DNA from: Eubacteriaceae bacterium ES3 | GTDB taxonomy: Bacteria > Bacillota > Clostridia > Eubacteriales > Eubacteriaceae | Assembly: GCA_030586155.1 (NCBI GenBank) | Contig: CP130741.1 | Span: 2,350,680 to 2,414,679 of the forward strand | Direction: 5' to 3' | DNA length: 64,000 nt | In this document: one piece after another, positions 43,116-51,997 of the stretch | How positions within the stretch are numbered: the first letter of the stretch is position 1 | Layout of the letters: every line of letters starts with the position of its first letter | Program-made: the position numbers and the translations under genes | The notes under the pieces: model-generated | The model's database searches: none | Told to the model about the DNA's origin: nothing | What the model saw: the letters and a program-made list of their open reading frames with translations, nothing else

Positions 43116-44492
43116 CTAAAAGCTCTTTTCTCTTTGATACATCACTATCTCCGTTGCCAATTGATTTGCTTTTTTTGCCATCTCATCGGTATCTATTGAA
43201 GTCAATTCTCCATCCTTGGCAACAATTTTCCCATTTACAATCGTCATCTTTGTATAGGAATGATTTCCCAGAGAAACCAGGGATACTAATGGATCATGGC
43301 ATCCCGCATAGGCAATGTCGTTCAGATCAAAGAGAATCAGATCTGCCCCCATATTCTCTTGAATATAACCGATATCATTTCTACCAAGAACTTCAGCGCC
43401 CCCTCTTGTTGCAACTTTTAGACACTCATATGCGTTTAATCCCTGGGTTCCGTATTTTAAATGATTCAATAAATACATCCGCCTTACTTCTTCCCACATG
43501 TTTGATCCATCATTGCTGGCACTGCCATCAACAGCCAGACTGAGTTTTGCTTTACTTTTCACCAATTCGCTGGTTCTACAGATTCCACTGTTTAATTTCA
43601 TATTGCTTGAAGGACAATGGGCAATTCCACTACCATTCAAGCGAGATATTTCCTGATCATTCAAGTAAATGCTGTGGGCAAACCAAACATCTTGTCCGAC
43701 CCATTCTAAGGATTCCATTAATTCAAAGGGGCGAAGTCCATATTTCTCTAAACAAAATTTTTCTTCATCTTTTGTTTCTGCCAGATGGGTATGAAGCATC
43801 ACTTTATTTTGCCTCGCCATTTTAGCTGTTTCTTTCATCAGTGAATCCGTAACCGAAAAAGGCGAACACGGTGCCAGGGCAATTCTTGTCATCGCAAAAT
43901 CGCCAGTGTCGTGATAGCTGTCAATCAGCCTTTGAGAATCATTTAAAATCTCCGTCTCTGTTTGCACAACACTCATCGGCGGCAGACCCCCATCATCTAC
44001 CCCTAGTGACATAGACCCTCTGGTTGCATGAAAGCGGATCCCAATCTCTTTTGCTGCTTTAATCTGAGTATCGATCAGCTGACTGCCAGCCCCTTGTGGA
44101 AAAACATAGTGGTGATCTGCCGTATAGGTACAGCCGGTTCTCAATAATTCACTCATCCCAACCATTGCACCATAATAAATTGCTTCTTCATCCATATGCT
44201 GCCAGAATTGATATAATCCTTTGAGCCAGGGAAATAGGGGTAATTCCTGAACCTCTTTTATTCCCCGAAATAAAGTCTGATACAAGTGATGGTGGGTATT
44301 TACAAAGCCTGGTAAAGCTACCAGTCCATTGCAGTCAACCACCTGGTTAACTTTTGTGTACTTTTCATCCAAACTTTTGCCAATTTCCATAATGACCCCA
44401 TCTTCCACAAAGAGATCAGTCTCCTCTAAAATTTCATCATCATGATTAAAAGTATAAATTGTTTTAATTTTTTTCAACAGTAAACTGGACAT
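43116..44492 (-). CDS. 8-oxoguanine deaminase-like amidohydrolase
   Basis: A 458-residue TIM-barrel deaminase. LPGFVNTHHHLYQTLFRG (HxH), LPLFPWLKGLYQFW, and TCTYTADHHYVFPQGAG match the 8-oxoguanine/isoxanthopterin deaminase group; LHTHLAETKDEE, VWFAHSIYL and LAVDGSASNDGSNM give the other metal and base residues. Deamination of 8-oxoguanine yields urate, which fits a route in which a Mo hydroxylase oxidises guanine at C8. ATG 44492 is chosen, with AGAAAGGATCG upstream; longer starts run into the leader terminator. It is monocistronic, and the downstream permease operon starts 240 bases on. Confidence 0.85.
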   Translation of the reverse strand: MSSLLLKKIKTIYTFNHDDEILEETDLFVEDGVIMEIGKSLDEKYTKVNQVVDCNGLVALPGFVNTHHHLYQTLFRGIKEVQELPLFPWLKGLYQFWQHMDEEAIYYGAMVGMSELLRTGCTYTADHHYVFPQGAGSQLIDTQIKAAKEIGIRFHATRGSMSLGVDDGGLPPMSVVQTETEILNDSQRLIDSYHDTGDFAMTRIALAPCSPFSVTDSLMKETAKMARQNKVMLHTHLAETKDEEKFCLEKYGLRPFELMESLEWVGQDVWFAHSIYLNDQEISRLNGSGIAHCPSSNMKLNSGICRTSELVKSKAKLSLAVDGSASNDGSNMWEEVRRMYLLNHLKYGTQGLNAYECLKVATRGGAEVLGRNDIGYIQENMGADLILFDLNDIAYAGCHDPLVSLVSLGNHSYTKMTIVNGKIVAKDGELTSIDTDEMAKKANQLATEIVMYQREKSF

Positions 44493-44530
44493 GATCGATC
44501 CTTTCTGATCAAGCAAGTGGTTATGGGCAC

Positions 44531-44574
44531 AAAAAAACCACATTATTTACTCGATCTGAGTATTTAATGTGGTT
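44531..44574 (-). terminator. Intrinsic terminator inside the 8-oxoguanine deaminase leader
   Basis: Minus strand AACCACATTA..TACTC / GAGTA..TAATGTGGTT plus TTTTTGTG: a long stem with a small internal mismatch. It follows a good promoter by about 25 bases and precedes the start codon by about 40, again an attenuator position. It would also terminate the ygfK operon. Confidence 0.78.
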
Positions 44575-44596
44575 AACTCAACACAAATTCTGCCTT

Positions 44597-44625
44597 ATTA
44601 TATAATTGTTCTCCAAAAAAATCAA
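44597..44625 (-). promoter_or_regulatory. Promoter of the 8-oxoguanine deaminase gene
   Basis: TTGATT (44620-44625), a 17-base spacer and TATAAT (44597-44602). The transcript would begin near GGCAGAATTTG and run at once into the terminator stem. Confidence 0.78.
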
Positions 44626-44682
44626 GCGCTTCAATAAAAATCCTTTGGCATAACACTGCTACACTTAAAATAGAATGACTGA

Positions 44683-46296
44683 TTAATGATGACCTGTTTT
44701 CAGAAACTCCCTTAAACAATTCGACCAGCTATCGTTTTTTAAAAACATCTTTACTTCATGCTCATCATTACGCAAATGATCTTCGCTATCACTATAAACG
44801 CCAGGATTACTACTGTTTTCGAACCCTTCTCTGGTCGAAAATAGCGTGAACTTAGCCTGATAGGGTTCATGCCCTTTTATACAGTATAAGCTGCATAAGC
44901 CACATTCATTGCAGAGATCATCAATATGAATAACGACCTTTTTTTGTTCCAGCTCAATCACACGATTAGCCCGGTTAGGACATAGATCCACACAATTATT
45001 ACAGGCTGAACATAATGACGTATAGGCTTTTGCCTGTTTGAAAATTTTTCTTTCCTTGTATTGATACAAGCTTTCTTCACAAGCACTTAAAGATAAATTT
45101 TCCAGTTTTTCCAAATCAATGGTCGCCGGACAATCAACTCCCGAAGCTGCAGTAATCAGGCGATTAAAATTCTTGTAACCACCTGACTTCAGTAGTAAAG
45201 ATGAAACGGTTACCGGCTTAATGCCACAGGCCAGGATATCAGAGATGTTATGCTCATCCGCACCGCCTGAATAAGATATGGGCAGTTTACCATCAAACTG
45301 CCTGGCCAGAATATCGGCTACGCCAATTGCTATAGGATAAAGGGCTGGTCCTGATAAGTACATATTATCACCGGTGAGTTCATGATTAGCATTTTTTACC
45401 GGAAGTGTATTCGTAAGTTTAACCCCGAATATTTTTCCATCTTTTTCAGCTTCTGACATGAGTCTTTTGAGCATATCTACGGCACTGTCCAAATCGATAT
45501 CCAATTCAAAAACATGGTCGTCCAATAGAATATGCTGATAGCCTTGCTTATCAAGAATGCTTCTGACGCTCTCTTTACCTAAAAGCGTTGGATTTAGCTT
45601 GACATAAACATTCATAACCTTATTTTTAAGGAGATGTCCGGCAATTACTTCAATCTCCTCTTTCTTGCAGCCGTGCATGGTAGAGAGGGCAATGGTATTG
45701 CTGATAAAAGGACTGATATTTTTAATATAATCCCTTGAAATATTGTCAAACAAATCCACATTTTCCAGCAGATAAGCGATATCTTTTTTCCATTCCTCAG
45801 CTTGGGAGGCATCCATAAGTTGATTGATAAACCCATCCACAGGCTCACTTTGTATCCCTGCTAAATCATATCCAACGCTCATAATGAATTCAAATTCATC
45901 GGGATCACCCAGATCGAATTCCTTTATCAGCACTTTTAGAAGAAGATAGGCTTTGATATATTCCGCTTTCGCTTCTTCGATAGACAACTCAGTCGACCAT
46001 TCTGTATTAAAAACTTCTGTGGCAGCGTATATACAGGGTTTGACAATTCCTAATGCTTCACCCGTCAGTATCTGAACAGTTTTCAGTTCAAAGCAGGACG
46101 CGCCCGCCCCATAAGCGGCGACAATATTTCCCGCAAGCTGCGTATGCGGGCCAGCAGCAGGACCTATATTTTGCCCCGTTGAACAGTTTTTATTTCTGTC
46201 TACCGGGACATCAAGAAAGCATTTTTTTTCCTTATATCCTTTAAGCAGATCTGCTAAAAGCATTTCAAACGAAATCGGCACCATTACATCACTCAT
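44683..46296 (-). CDS. ygfK: Short YgfK-type reductase lacking the NAD(P)H oxidoreductase module
   Basis: A 537-residue protein whose N-terminal ~420 residues match the DHOD-like barrel of YgfK (IGPAAGPHTQLAGNIVAAYGAG, FELKTVQIL, STEWSTELS-type FNTEWSTEL, FIMSVGYDLAGI, ALSTMHGCKKEEIEVI, LPISYSGGADEHNI). This is joined directly to the YgfK C-terminal ferredoxin part (CSACNNCVDLCPNRANRV, CNECGLCSLYC) and tail (FTLFSTREGFENSSNPG). YgfK of E. coli is about 1,030 residues because a GltD-like FAD/NAD(P)H module lies between; that module is cleanly absent here. YgfK is needed for anaerobic urate use and was long called a selenate reductase subunit. ATG 46296 overlaps the ssnA stop by 8 bases. Confidence 0.9.
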   Translation of the reverse strand: MSDVMVPISFEMLLADLLKGYKEKKCFLDVPVDRNKNCSTGQNIGPAAGPHTQLAGNIVAAYGAGASCFELKTVQILTGEALGIVKPCIYAATEVFNTEWSTELSIEEAKAEYIKAYLLLKVLIKEFDLGDPDEFEFIMSVGYDLAGIQSEPVDGFINQLMDASQAEEWKKDIAYLLENVDLFDNISRDYIKNISPFISNTIALSTMHGCKKEEIEVIAGHLLKNKVMNVYVKLNPTLLGKESVRSILDKQGYQHILLDDHVFELDIDLDSAVDMLKRLMSEAEKDGKIFGVKLTNTLPVKNANHELTGDNMYLSGPALYPIAIGVADILARQFDGKLPISYSGGADEHNISDILACGIKPVTVSSLLLKSGGYKNFNRLITAASGVDCPATIDLEKLENLSLSACEESLYQYKERKIFKQAKAYTSLCSACNNCVDLCPNRANRVIELEQKKVVIHIDDLCNECGLCSLYCIKGHEPYQAKFTLFSTREGFENSSNPGVYSDSEDHLRNDEHEVKMFLKNDSWSNCLREFLKTGHH

Positions 46297-47632
46297 ATAG
46301 TTTCCTCCATAATTCGGCCGCGCTTTCCACACATTTAGCCGATAAGTTTTCGGTGTCAGCCATCATCTTCTTATGCCGCATCAAAACTTTTCCATTGATA
46401 ATTGTGGTGTCTGTATGATTTCCGGTAATACCAAAGAAAAGATGGCCATCAATGTTACTTTCATTAAGCGGTGTATAAGGTCGATAGTCAACAATAATCA
46501 CATCGGCTGCTGCGCCTTCTTTTATTATACCTAGAGTCTCACCAAATATTTTCGAAGCGATTCTGGCATTATTTTCAAATAACATCGCTGACGTTTCTGC
46601 AAAGCCTCTATCCGGATTCCCGCTTTGGTGCTTTTGCAGTACCAGGGCAGCCTTTGCCGATTCGAGCATGTCAAAGGTATATCCATCAGTACCAAGACAG
46701 ACGGTTATCCCTTTGTCAATCATTCTCAATACATCCGGTACGCCCACAGCATTTGCCATATTGGACTGGGGATTATGGATAACGGTAACACCTGATTCTT
46801 TCAGAATATCCATATCCTCTTTAGAAATATGGACACAATGGCCTGCCAAAGTATTCTCGTTCAATATGTCAAAACGCTTCAATCTTTCTACCACTGAACA
46901 TCCATATTCTTTTAAGGAATGTTCCTGGTCATAAAGGCCTTCAGCAACGTGTACATGATAACCAATTTTCCGGGAATTTCTTTCTTTGCAAATTTTGAGT
47001 GTTTCATCACTCAGCGTAAACGAAGCATGTAAACCGATCAGGGTTTCAATCATTGTGCTATTTTCAAGACTTTCTGCGAAGTCAAAAGACTCTTCTACCG
47101 CTTGCAGCATTTTCTCTTTTCCGTCTCTATCTGATATTTCATAAGAAAGACAGGTTCTTACACCTGTTAACGCGGCCGCTTTTTCCAACGCATACAGACT
47201 TCCAGTCACTTCTTTATAGCTTGCATGATGGTCAATTAATGTTGTCACACCATTTCTGATACATTCAAGATAAGCTGCAATTCCAGAGTTATAAGTTTCT
47301 TCCAGTGTCATATGCCGGTCTAAATTCCACCAGGTTCCTTCCAGAATTTCCAGAAAATTTTGAGGATGGTTATCCGGTATACTCATCCCTCTGGCAAAAG
47401 CACTGTAAATGTGATGGTGGGCATTGATATAGCCTGGCATTATAAACATTCCCTGTGCATCAATATAATCTGAACCGGGATATTTCTGCAAAAGGACCTG
47501 GGTCTCTCCAACTTCTTCGATGTGATTTGCGTCTATCACTAATGCTCCATTTTTTAAAAAAGGTCTTAATGGATCTCTGGTAATCAGCCTTCCATTTCCT
47601 ATCAATATTTTTCCGGATTTCGTCATCGTCAT
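46289..47632 (-). CDS. ssnA: Aminohydrolase SsnA
   Basis: A 447-residue amidohydrolase of the SsnA group associated with selenium-linked purine clusters. IMPGYINAHHHIYSAFARGM (HxH), EGTWWNLDRHMTLEE, TTLIDHHASYKEVTGSLYALEKAA, YHVHVAEGLYDQEHSLKEYG, VCLGTDGYTFDMLE and a C-terminal SAAELWRKLYE all match SsnA. It is required with YgfK for urate breakdown in bacteria that have it, and the two are coupled here (8-base overlap, with the ygfK ribosome site inside ssnA). The start could be the ATG at 47632 or the one two codons later. Confidence 0.93.
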   Translation of the reverse strand: MTMTKSGKILIGNGRLITRDPLRPFLKNGALVIDANHIEEVGETQVLLQKYPGSDYIDAQGMFIMPGYINAHHHIYSAFARGMSIPDNHPQNFLEILEGTWWNLDRHMTLEETYNSGIAAYLECIRNGVTTLIDHHASYKEVTGSLYALEKAAALTGVRTCLSYEISDRDGKEKMLQAVEESFDFAESLENSTMIETLIGLHASFTLSDETLKICKERNSRKIGYHVHVAEGLYDQEHSLKEYGCSVVERLKRFDILNENTLAGHCVHISKEDMDILKESGVTVIHNPQSNMANAVGVPDVLRMIDKGITVCLGTDGYTFDMLESAKAALVLQKHQSGNPDRGFAETSAMLFENNARIASKIFGETLGIIKEGAAADVIIVDYRPYTPLNESNIDGHLFFGITGNHTDTTIINGKVLMRHKKMMADTENLSAKCVESAAELWRKLYE

Positions 47633-47640
47633 GTCTCCAA

Positions 47641-50193
47641 TTATTTAGAATACGGTGTATTTTCAAGCGGCAATGATGTTCTAAAGTTCCCATCCCATTT
47701 ATAGTAAGCGGCCTGTGTTGCAGGCGCTGTCGGGATCAGGGTAATTTCTCCTACCCCTTTCGCCCCATAAGCTAACTCAGCATGATTCTTCTCAATCAGA
47801 ATCGTTTCTATATCTGGTGTATCAGTTGAACGTAAAAGCCCCAATTTTCCAAAGCTTGCTGTCGGACAACCATTTTTAATTTTTAGATCTTCTGTCAACG
47901 CATAGCCCAGGCCCATTACAATACCACCTTCTATCTGACCTTCTACATTAGTCGGATTAATGGCCCGGCCCACATCATGGGCTGCCACTACCTTATCGAC
48001 TTTTCCATCTTCCCCCAGTATAACAACCTGACAGGCGTATCCATACTCCAGATGACTGACCGGGTTTGCTTTATCACTTCCCATCGGATCAGTAATACCA
48101 GTAAATTCTTCATAGTAGACTTTTCCTTCCAGTTCTGAAAGGCTATGATTATTCAGATCCTGTGCGAGTTTAAGGCTGGCCCTTCTGGTCGTTTCACCAT
48201 TAATAACCGTTTGCCTTGAAGCTGTACTGGTTCCTGAATCAGGGGTAATATCTGTATCCGGATCTGAGACTATCACGTCTTCTGGTTTCAAACCAGTGGT
48301 TTGACATAAGATTGTTCTCATTGTTTCGGCAATTCCCTGGCCCATGCAGGAGGCACTGGTTCTTAACGATACCTTGCCATCGATAATTACCAGACGTACA
48401 CGACCGGTATCTGGAATCCCCACGCCCACACCTGCATTCTTGATGGCACAGGCTATGCCAGCGCGTTTATAGTTATCATAATAAGCATCTTTAACTGCTT
48501 CAATACACTCCAAAAGTCCAGTACCTTCATCGACAATCTGTCCATTGGGCAAAGTCTGTCCCGGTCTGATAGCATTTAAATGCCGTATTTCATAGGGGTC
48601 TAATCCGACTTTCTCAGCCAGCAAATTAATATTACATTCTGTGGCAAATATCGTCTGTGTTACTCCAAAGCCCCTAAATGCCCCGCTGGGAACGTTATTG
48701 GTATAAACTGCCTTGCCGATTATATCTATATTCTGATAATTATATGGTCCAGCTGCGTGGGTACAGGCTCTTTGCAGGACCGGACCGCCCAATGAAGCAT
48801 AGGCCCCGGTATCAGCGTTCAATCGCAGCTTCATCGCGGTCAGTCTGCCATCTTTATCGCAAGCTGTGGTTAATTCCATCTCCATTGGATGACGTTTAGG
48901 ATGAACAAGAAAACTTTCTTCTCTTGTCAGACTAACACGCACCGGAAGTTTTGTAATATATGCCAGCAGAGCAGCATGATGCTGAACACTCATATCTTCC
49001 TTACCGCCGAATCCGCCCCCAACAACTGCACTTTTTATCCGCAGCTTTTCTTTGGGAATTCCCAAAAGCATGCTTATTTCACGATACTCATCATAAATCC
49101 CCTGACCGCCAGTATAGACAGTTAAACGCTCCTGCTCAGGAACAGCCAAAGCAGTCTCAGGCTCCAGAAAAGCGTGTTCCTGATGAGGTGTTGAGTAAGA
49201 CATGGTCACAACATGGGCTGACTCACGCAAAGCCTTGTCTACTTGACCTCTTTTAATCACTTCTGTCCGGTAGATATTTCCGCCCTCATGAATATCCTCA
49301 GCGTTTTTTTCTATCGCTTGCTCAGCCGATAACATCGGTTCTAATTCTTGGTACTGGACATCAATCAGGTCTTTAATTTCCTGCAGGGCTTCAGAGTTCT
49401 TGGCCGCAACAAGGGCGATACTGTCTCCAAGATAACGTGTTATCTCTCCTTTAGCGATAAGGGCTGGCCAATCATGGGTTAAGTGACCAATGTATCGCTG
49501 ACCAGGTACATCTTCTGCCAATACTATCGCTACTGCATCGGGATGTTTAATCGCTTGCGTTATATCAATATCTTTTACCAGGGCTCTGGGATATCGGGAA
49601 CGCAGGGCACTGCCATAGATCATTCCTTCAACTTTGATATCTTCAACATATTTTGCCGAGCCATCAATTTTACTCATCGCATCCGGCCGAAATGTTCGCT
49701 CACCAATTTTTCCGGTAAATTTCTCTACAGGGATAGGCAAATCCACTCTAAAAAAATCTGCCGCCTGTAGGATTGCCTCCTCGATTTTTTTATAGCCTGT
49801 GCAACGGCAGATATTGCCTTTGATGGCTTTTTTAACATCGCTTGATGAGGGGTTCTTTTCAGTATCTAAAAGGGATTTAGCACTAATAATCATTCCCGGT
49901 GTGCAGAAACCGCATTGCACTCCTCCTGCTTTTTTGAAACAGTAGTCATAAACTTCTTTTTCTCGTTCTGATAGTCCTTCGACCGTTATGATATTTTTGC
50001 CATTAACTTTTGCCGTCGTATTTTTGCAGGCACGTCCTTTTTTCCCGTCGATAAGCACCATACATGCACCACAGGAGCCTTCTTTACAACCATTCTTAAG
50101 GGAAGTGATATCCAGCTCATCTCTAATAAAATCCAAAAGATTTTTATCCAAAGCTGTTGAAATTTCTATGCCATTGACCCAAAATGTATACAT
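47641..50193 (-). CDS. Selenium-dependent xanthine dehydrogenase (fused Fe-S/Mo)
   Basis: An 850-residue fused enzyme matching the selenium-dependent xanthine dehydrogenase family in length and order. The [2Fe-2S] part has LKNGCKEGSCGACMV, VQCGFCTPG and NICRCTGYKKIEEAI (residues 1-150). The Mo part has VVGGGFGGKEDMSV, GAFRGFGVTQTIFATE, CMGQGIAETM and AYGAKGVGEITLIPTAP with the catalytic glutamate. The selenium is a labile ligand of Mo, so no selenocysteine codon is expected or seen. It hydroxylates hypoxanthine/xanthine in known members. The ATG follows AGGAGG, 2 bases after the D-aminoacylase stop. No FAD domain. Confidence 0.92.
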   Translation of the reverse strand: MYTFWVNGIEISTALDKNLLDFIRDELDITSLKNGCKEGSCGACMVLIDGKKGRACKNTTAKVNGKNIITVEGLSEREKEVYDYCFKKAGGVQCGFCTPGMIISAKSLLDTEKNPSSSDVKKAIKGNICRCTGYKKIEEAILQAADFFRVDLPIPVEKFTGKIGERTFRPDAMSKIDGSAKYVEDIKVEGMIYGSALRSRYPRALVKDIDITQAIKHPDAVAIVLAEDVPGQRYIGHLTHDWPALIAKGEITRYLGDSIALVAAKNSEALQEIKDLIDVQYQELEPMLSAEQAIEKNAEDIHEGGNIYRTEVIKRGQVDKALRESAHVVTMSYSTPHQEHAFLEPETALAVPEQERLTVYTGGQGIYDEYREISMLLGIPKEKLRIKSAVVGGGFGGKEDMSVQHHAALLAYITKLPVRVSLTREESFLVHPKRHPMEMELTTACDKDGRLTAMKLRLNADTGAYASLGGPVLQRACTHAAGPYNYQNIDIIGKAVYTNNVPSGAFRGFGVTQTIFATECNINLLAEKVGLDPYEIRHLNAIRPGQTLPNGQIVDEGTGLLECIEAVKDAYYDNYKRAGIACAIKNAGVGVGIPDTGRVRLVIIDGKVSLRTSASCMGQGIAETMRTILCQTTGLKPEDVIVSDPDTDITPDSGTSTASRQTVINGETTRRASLKLAQDLNNHSLSELEGKVYYEEFTGITDPMGSDKANPVSHLEYGYACQVVILGEDGKVDKVVAAHDVGRAINPTNVEGQIEGGIVMGLGYALTEDLKIKNGCPTASFGKLGLLRSTDTPDIETILIEKNHAELAYGAKGVGEITLIPTAPATQAAYYKWDGNFRTSLPLENTPYSK

Positions 50194-50195
50194 CT

Positions 50196-51803
50196 TTACC
50201 TCCTGATAACTTTTCCGCTTCGATTACCGGTAAATTCACCGTTAAGTATCAATGGTATACCATTAACAATAACATGGTCAATTCCTACAGGCTTCTTCTT
50301 AGGCTCGACAAAAGTTCCCCGATCACTAATCGTTTCAGCATTCCATATTACTATATCTGCATAATATCCTTCTTTGAGAAAGCCCCTTTCCTTTATTCCC
50401 ATTGAGGTTGCCGATTTTCCAGACATTTTAGCTACAGCTGCCTCAAGACTTATTACTTTTTCTTCTCTTACATATTTTCCTGCTATTCGCGGAAAAGATC
50501 CGTAAACTCTGGGATGGGGTGTACCTGCCAGAAGTCCGTCGGTACAGGCATTCATCTCATCACGTTTCATAATCTGAATGATATGTTCTTCCAGTCCATA
50601 GAAATCGACCATCCCAACTGCATTTTCTTCTGCCAGAAGCAGATCAAATGTCGCCTCCAGGGCATCCTTACCCTTTTTATTCCCCAGCTCCGCCAAACTC
50701 AAACCGATGACATCCTGATTATGCTCCGTATTGACACTGGTAATAAATATCTGATCAAGACCGGCAAAATCCACAAAATTATCCCAGCCGGGAATGCCGC
50801 TTGCGATATCTTCTTTCATTTTTTGCCGTACCGAGTGATCCCTTAAGCGATCCATAAGCTGATCCGTCCCACCATCATGGGCCCAGGGGGGTAAAATAAC
50901 GCCCAGCATAGTAGAACCCGCCGCATATGGATATTGATCAAATGTTACAGCTATTCCCTCTTCTTTTGCCTCATCCAGTAATTTAAACATCTCCGGGATA
51001 TACTTCCAGTTGTTTTTGCCGCAGACCTTAAAGTGGGAAAAATGAATCTTTACCCCTGTTTTTCGCCCAATTTCTAAAATTTCTTTCATCGAAGTAATAA
51101 TCGTGTCCGCTTCACTTCTTTGATGCACCACAAAAACACCATTATACTCGGCAATAATCTTACATATCGCAATTATTTCACTGGTTTTGGAATAAGCACA
51201 AGGCGTATAAATTAATCCTGATGAAAAGCCCAAGCATCCCGCTTCCATCTCGCGTCTGGTTATTTTGCACATCTGCTCAATTTCTTCGGCAGTAGGCTTG
51301 CGATCGTCCAAACCCATGGCTTCCATTCTGACATTCCCATGAGGCAGCAGATAGCTTTCATTTAAAGCCGGTTTTGCTGCTTCGATCATGGCCAGATAGT
51401 TACTGGTATTTTCATATGCCCAGTCAATCTGGTCGCTGTCTCCATCTAGACCGGCCAGATTTTTTCGCCAGGCTGAAATATACTTTGGGGGTAAAGGCGC
51501 CATCGATATGCCATCCTGGCCCAGAACTTCTGTGGTAATACCCTGGTTGAGTTTAGGCAATAATTCCGGTTCTATCAGTACTGCCAGGTCCGAATGACTG
51601 TGGGTATCGATAAATCCCGGTGACACAATTTTTTCAGCAGCATCGATGATTAATGCCTCCGACTCATTATCAAAAGACCCTGCTGCCGCTATTGCCTGGA
51701 TACGCTCTTCTTTTATCATAAGATCTGCCATAAAAGCTGCCTGGCCGGTACCATCCACCAATGTCCCATTTTTAATTATCATAATCGATTTATTCACCAT
51801 CAT
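50196..51803 (-). CDS. D-aminoacylase-family N-acyl amidohydrolase
   Basis: A 535-residue amidohydrolase of the N-acyl-D-amino-acid deacylase/dihydroorotase-like type. SPGFIDTHSHSDLAVL (HxH), TEVLGQDGISMAPLP, CLGFSSGLIYTPCAYSKT, FVVHQRSEAD, KIHFSHFKVCGK (metal histidine) and ACTDGLLAGTPHPRVYGSFPR (aspartate) are all family motifs. It heads the operon D-aminoacylase > Se-XDH > ssnA > ygfK, so it probably hydrolyses an N-carbamoyl, N-formyl or ureido intermediate of purine breakdown rather than a D-amino acid derivative. ATG 51803 follows AAGGAG; another ATG is next to it. Confidence 0.85.
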   Translation of the reverse strand: MMVNKSIMIIKNGTLVDGTGQAAFMADLMIKEERIQAIAAAGSFDNESEALIIDAAEKIVSPGFIDTHSHSDLAVLIEPELLPKLNQGITTEVLGQDGISMAPLPPKYISAWRKNLAGLDGDSDQIDWAYENTSNYLAMIEAAKPALNESYLLPHGNVRMEAMGLDDRKPTAEEIEQMCKITRREMEAGCLGFSSGLIYTPCAYSKTSEIIAICKIIAEYNGVFVVHQRSEADTIITSMKEILEIGRKTGVKIHFSHFKVCGKNNWKYIPEMFKLLDEAKEEGIAVTFDQYPYAAGSTMLGVILPPWAHDGGTDQLMDRLRDHSVRQKMKEDIASGIPGWDNFVDFAGLDQIFITSVNTEHNQDVIGLSLAELGNKKGKDALEATFDLLLAEENAVGMVDFYGLEEHIIQIMKRDEMNACTDGLLAGTPHPRVYGSFPRIAGKYVREEKVISLEAAVAKMSGKSATSMGIKERGFLKEGYYADIVIWNAETISDRGTFVEPKKKPVGIDHVIVNGIPLILNGEFTGNRSGKVIRR

Positions 51804-51899
51804 TTGTCTCCTTATATATGTCCCATTTGATAGAAACACCTGTCTTCATTATTTAGCGTCTAGTTTCCTAAATCACAAAATAACCATTAATCCACGACT

Positions 51900-51938
51900 A
51901 AAAAGCCCCCTGTTCTAATGATTGCTCTACGGGTGCTT
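51900..51938 (-). terminator. Terminator after regulator copy 2
   Basis: Minus strand AAGCACCC ... GGGGGCTT with one mismatch, then TTT. It lies about 60 bases past the regulator stop and 97 before the D-aminoacylase ATG. A possible promoter (TTGCAA-N18-TATATA) just upstream would also make it a leader hairpin for that operon. Confidence 0.6.
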
Positions 51939-51997
51939 ATCTTAGCGCTTATATATGGAAAGACCTTTTTCCTTTGCAAATAATATCCTGCTGCAGT

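Noticed and set aside
44683-46296. Truncation or frameshift of ygfK
   Set aside because: The frame is intact, the C-terminal ferredoxin part and tail of YgfK are present, and only the middle module is absent, so it is a domain-deleted form and not a pseudogene.
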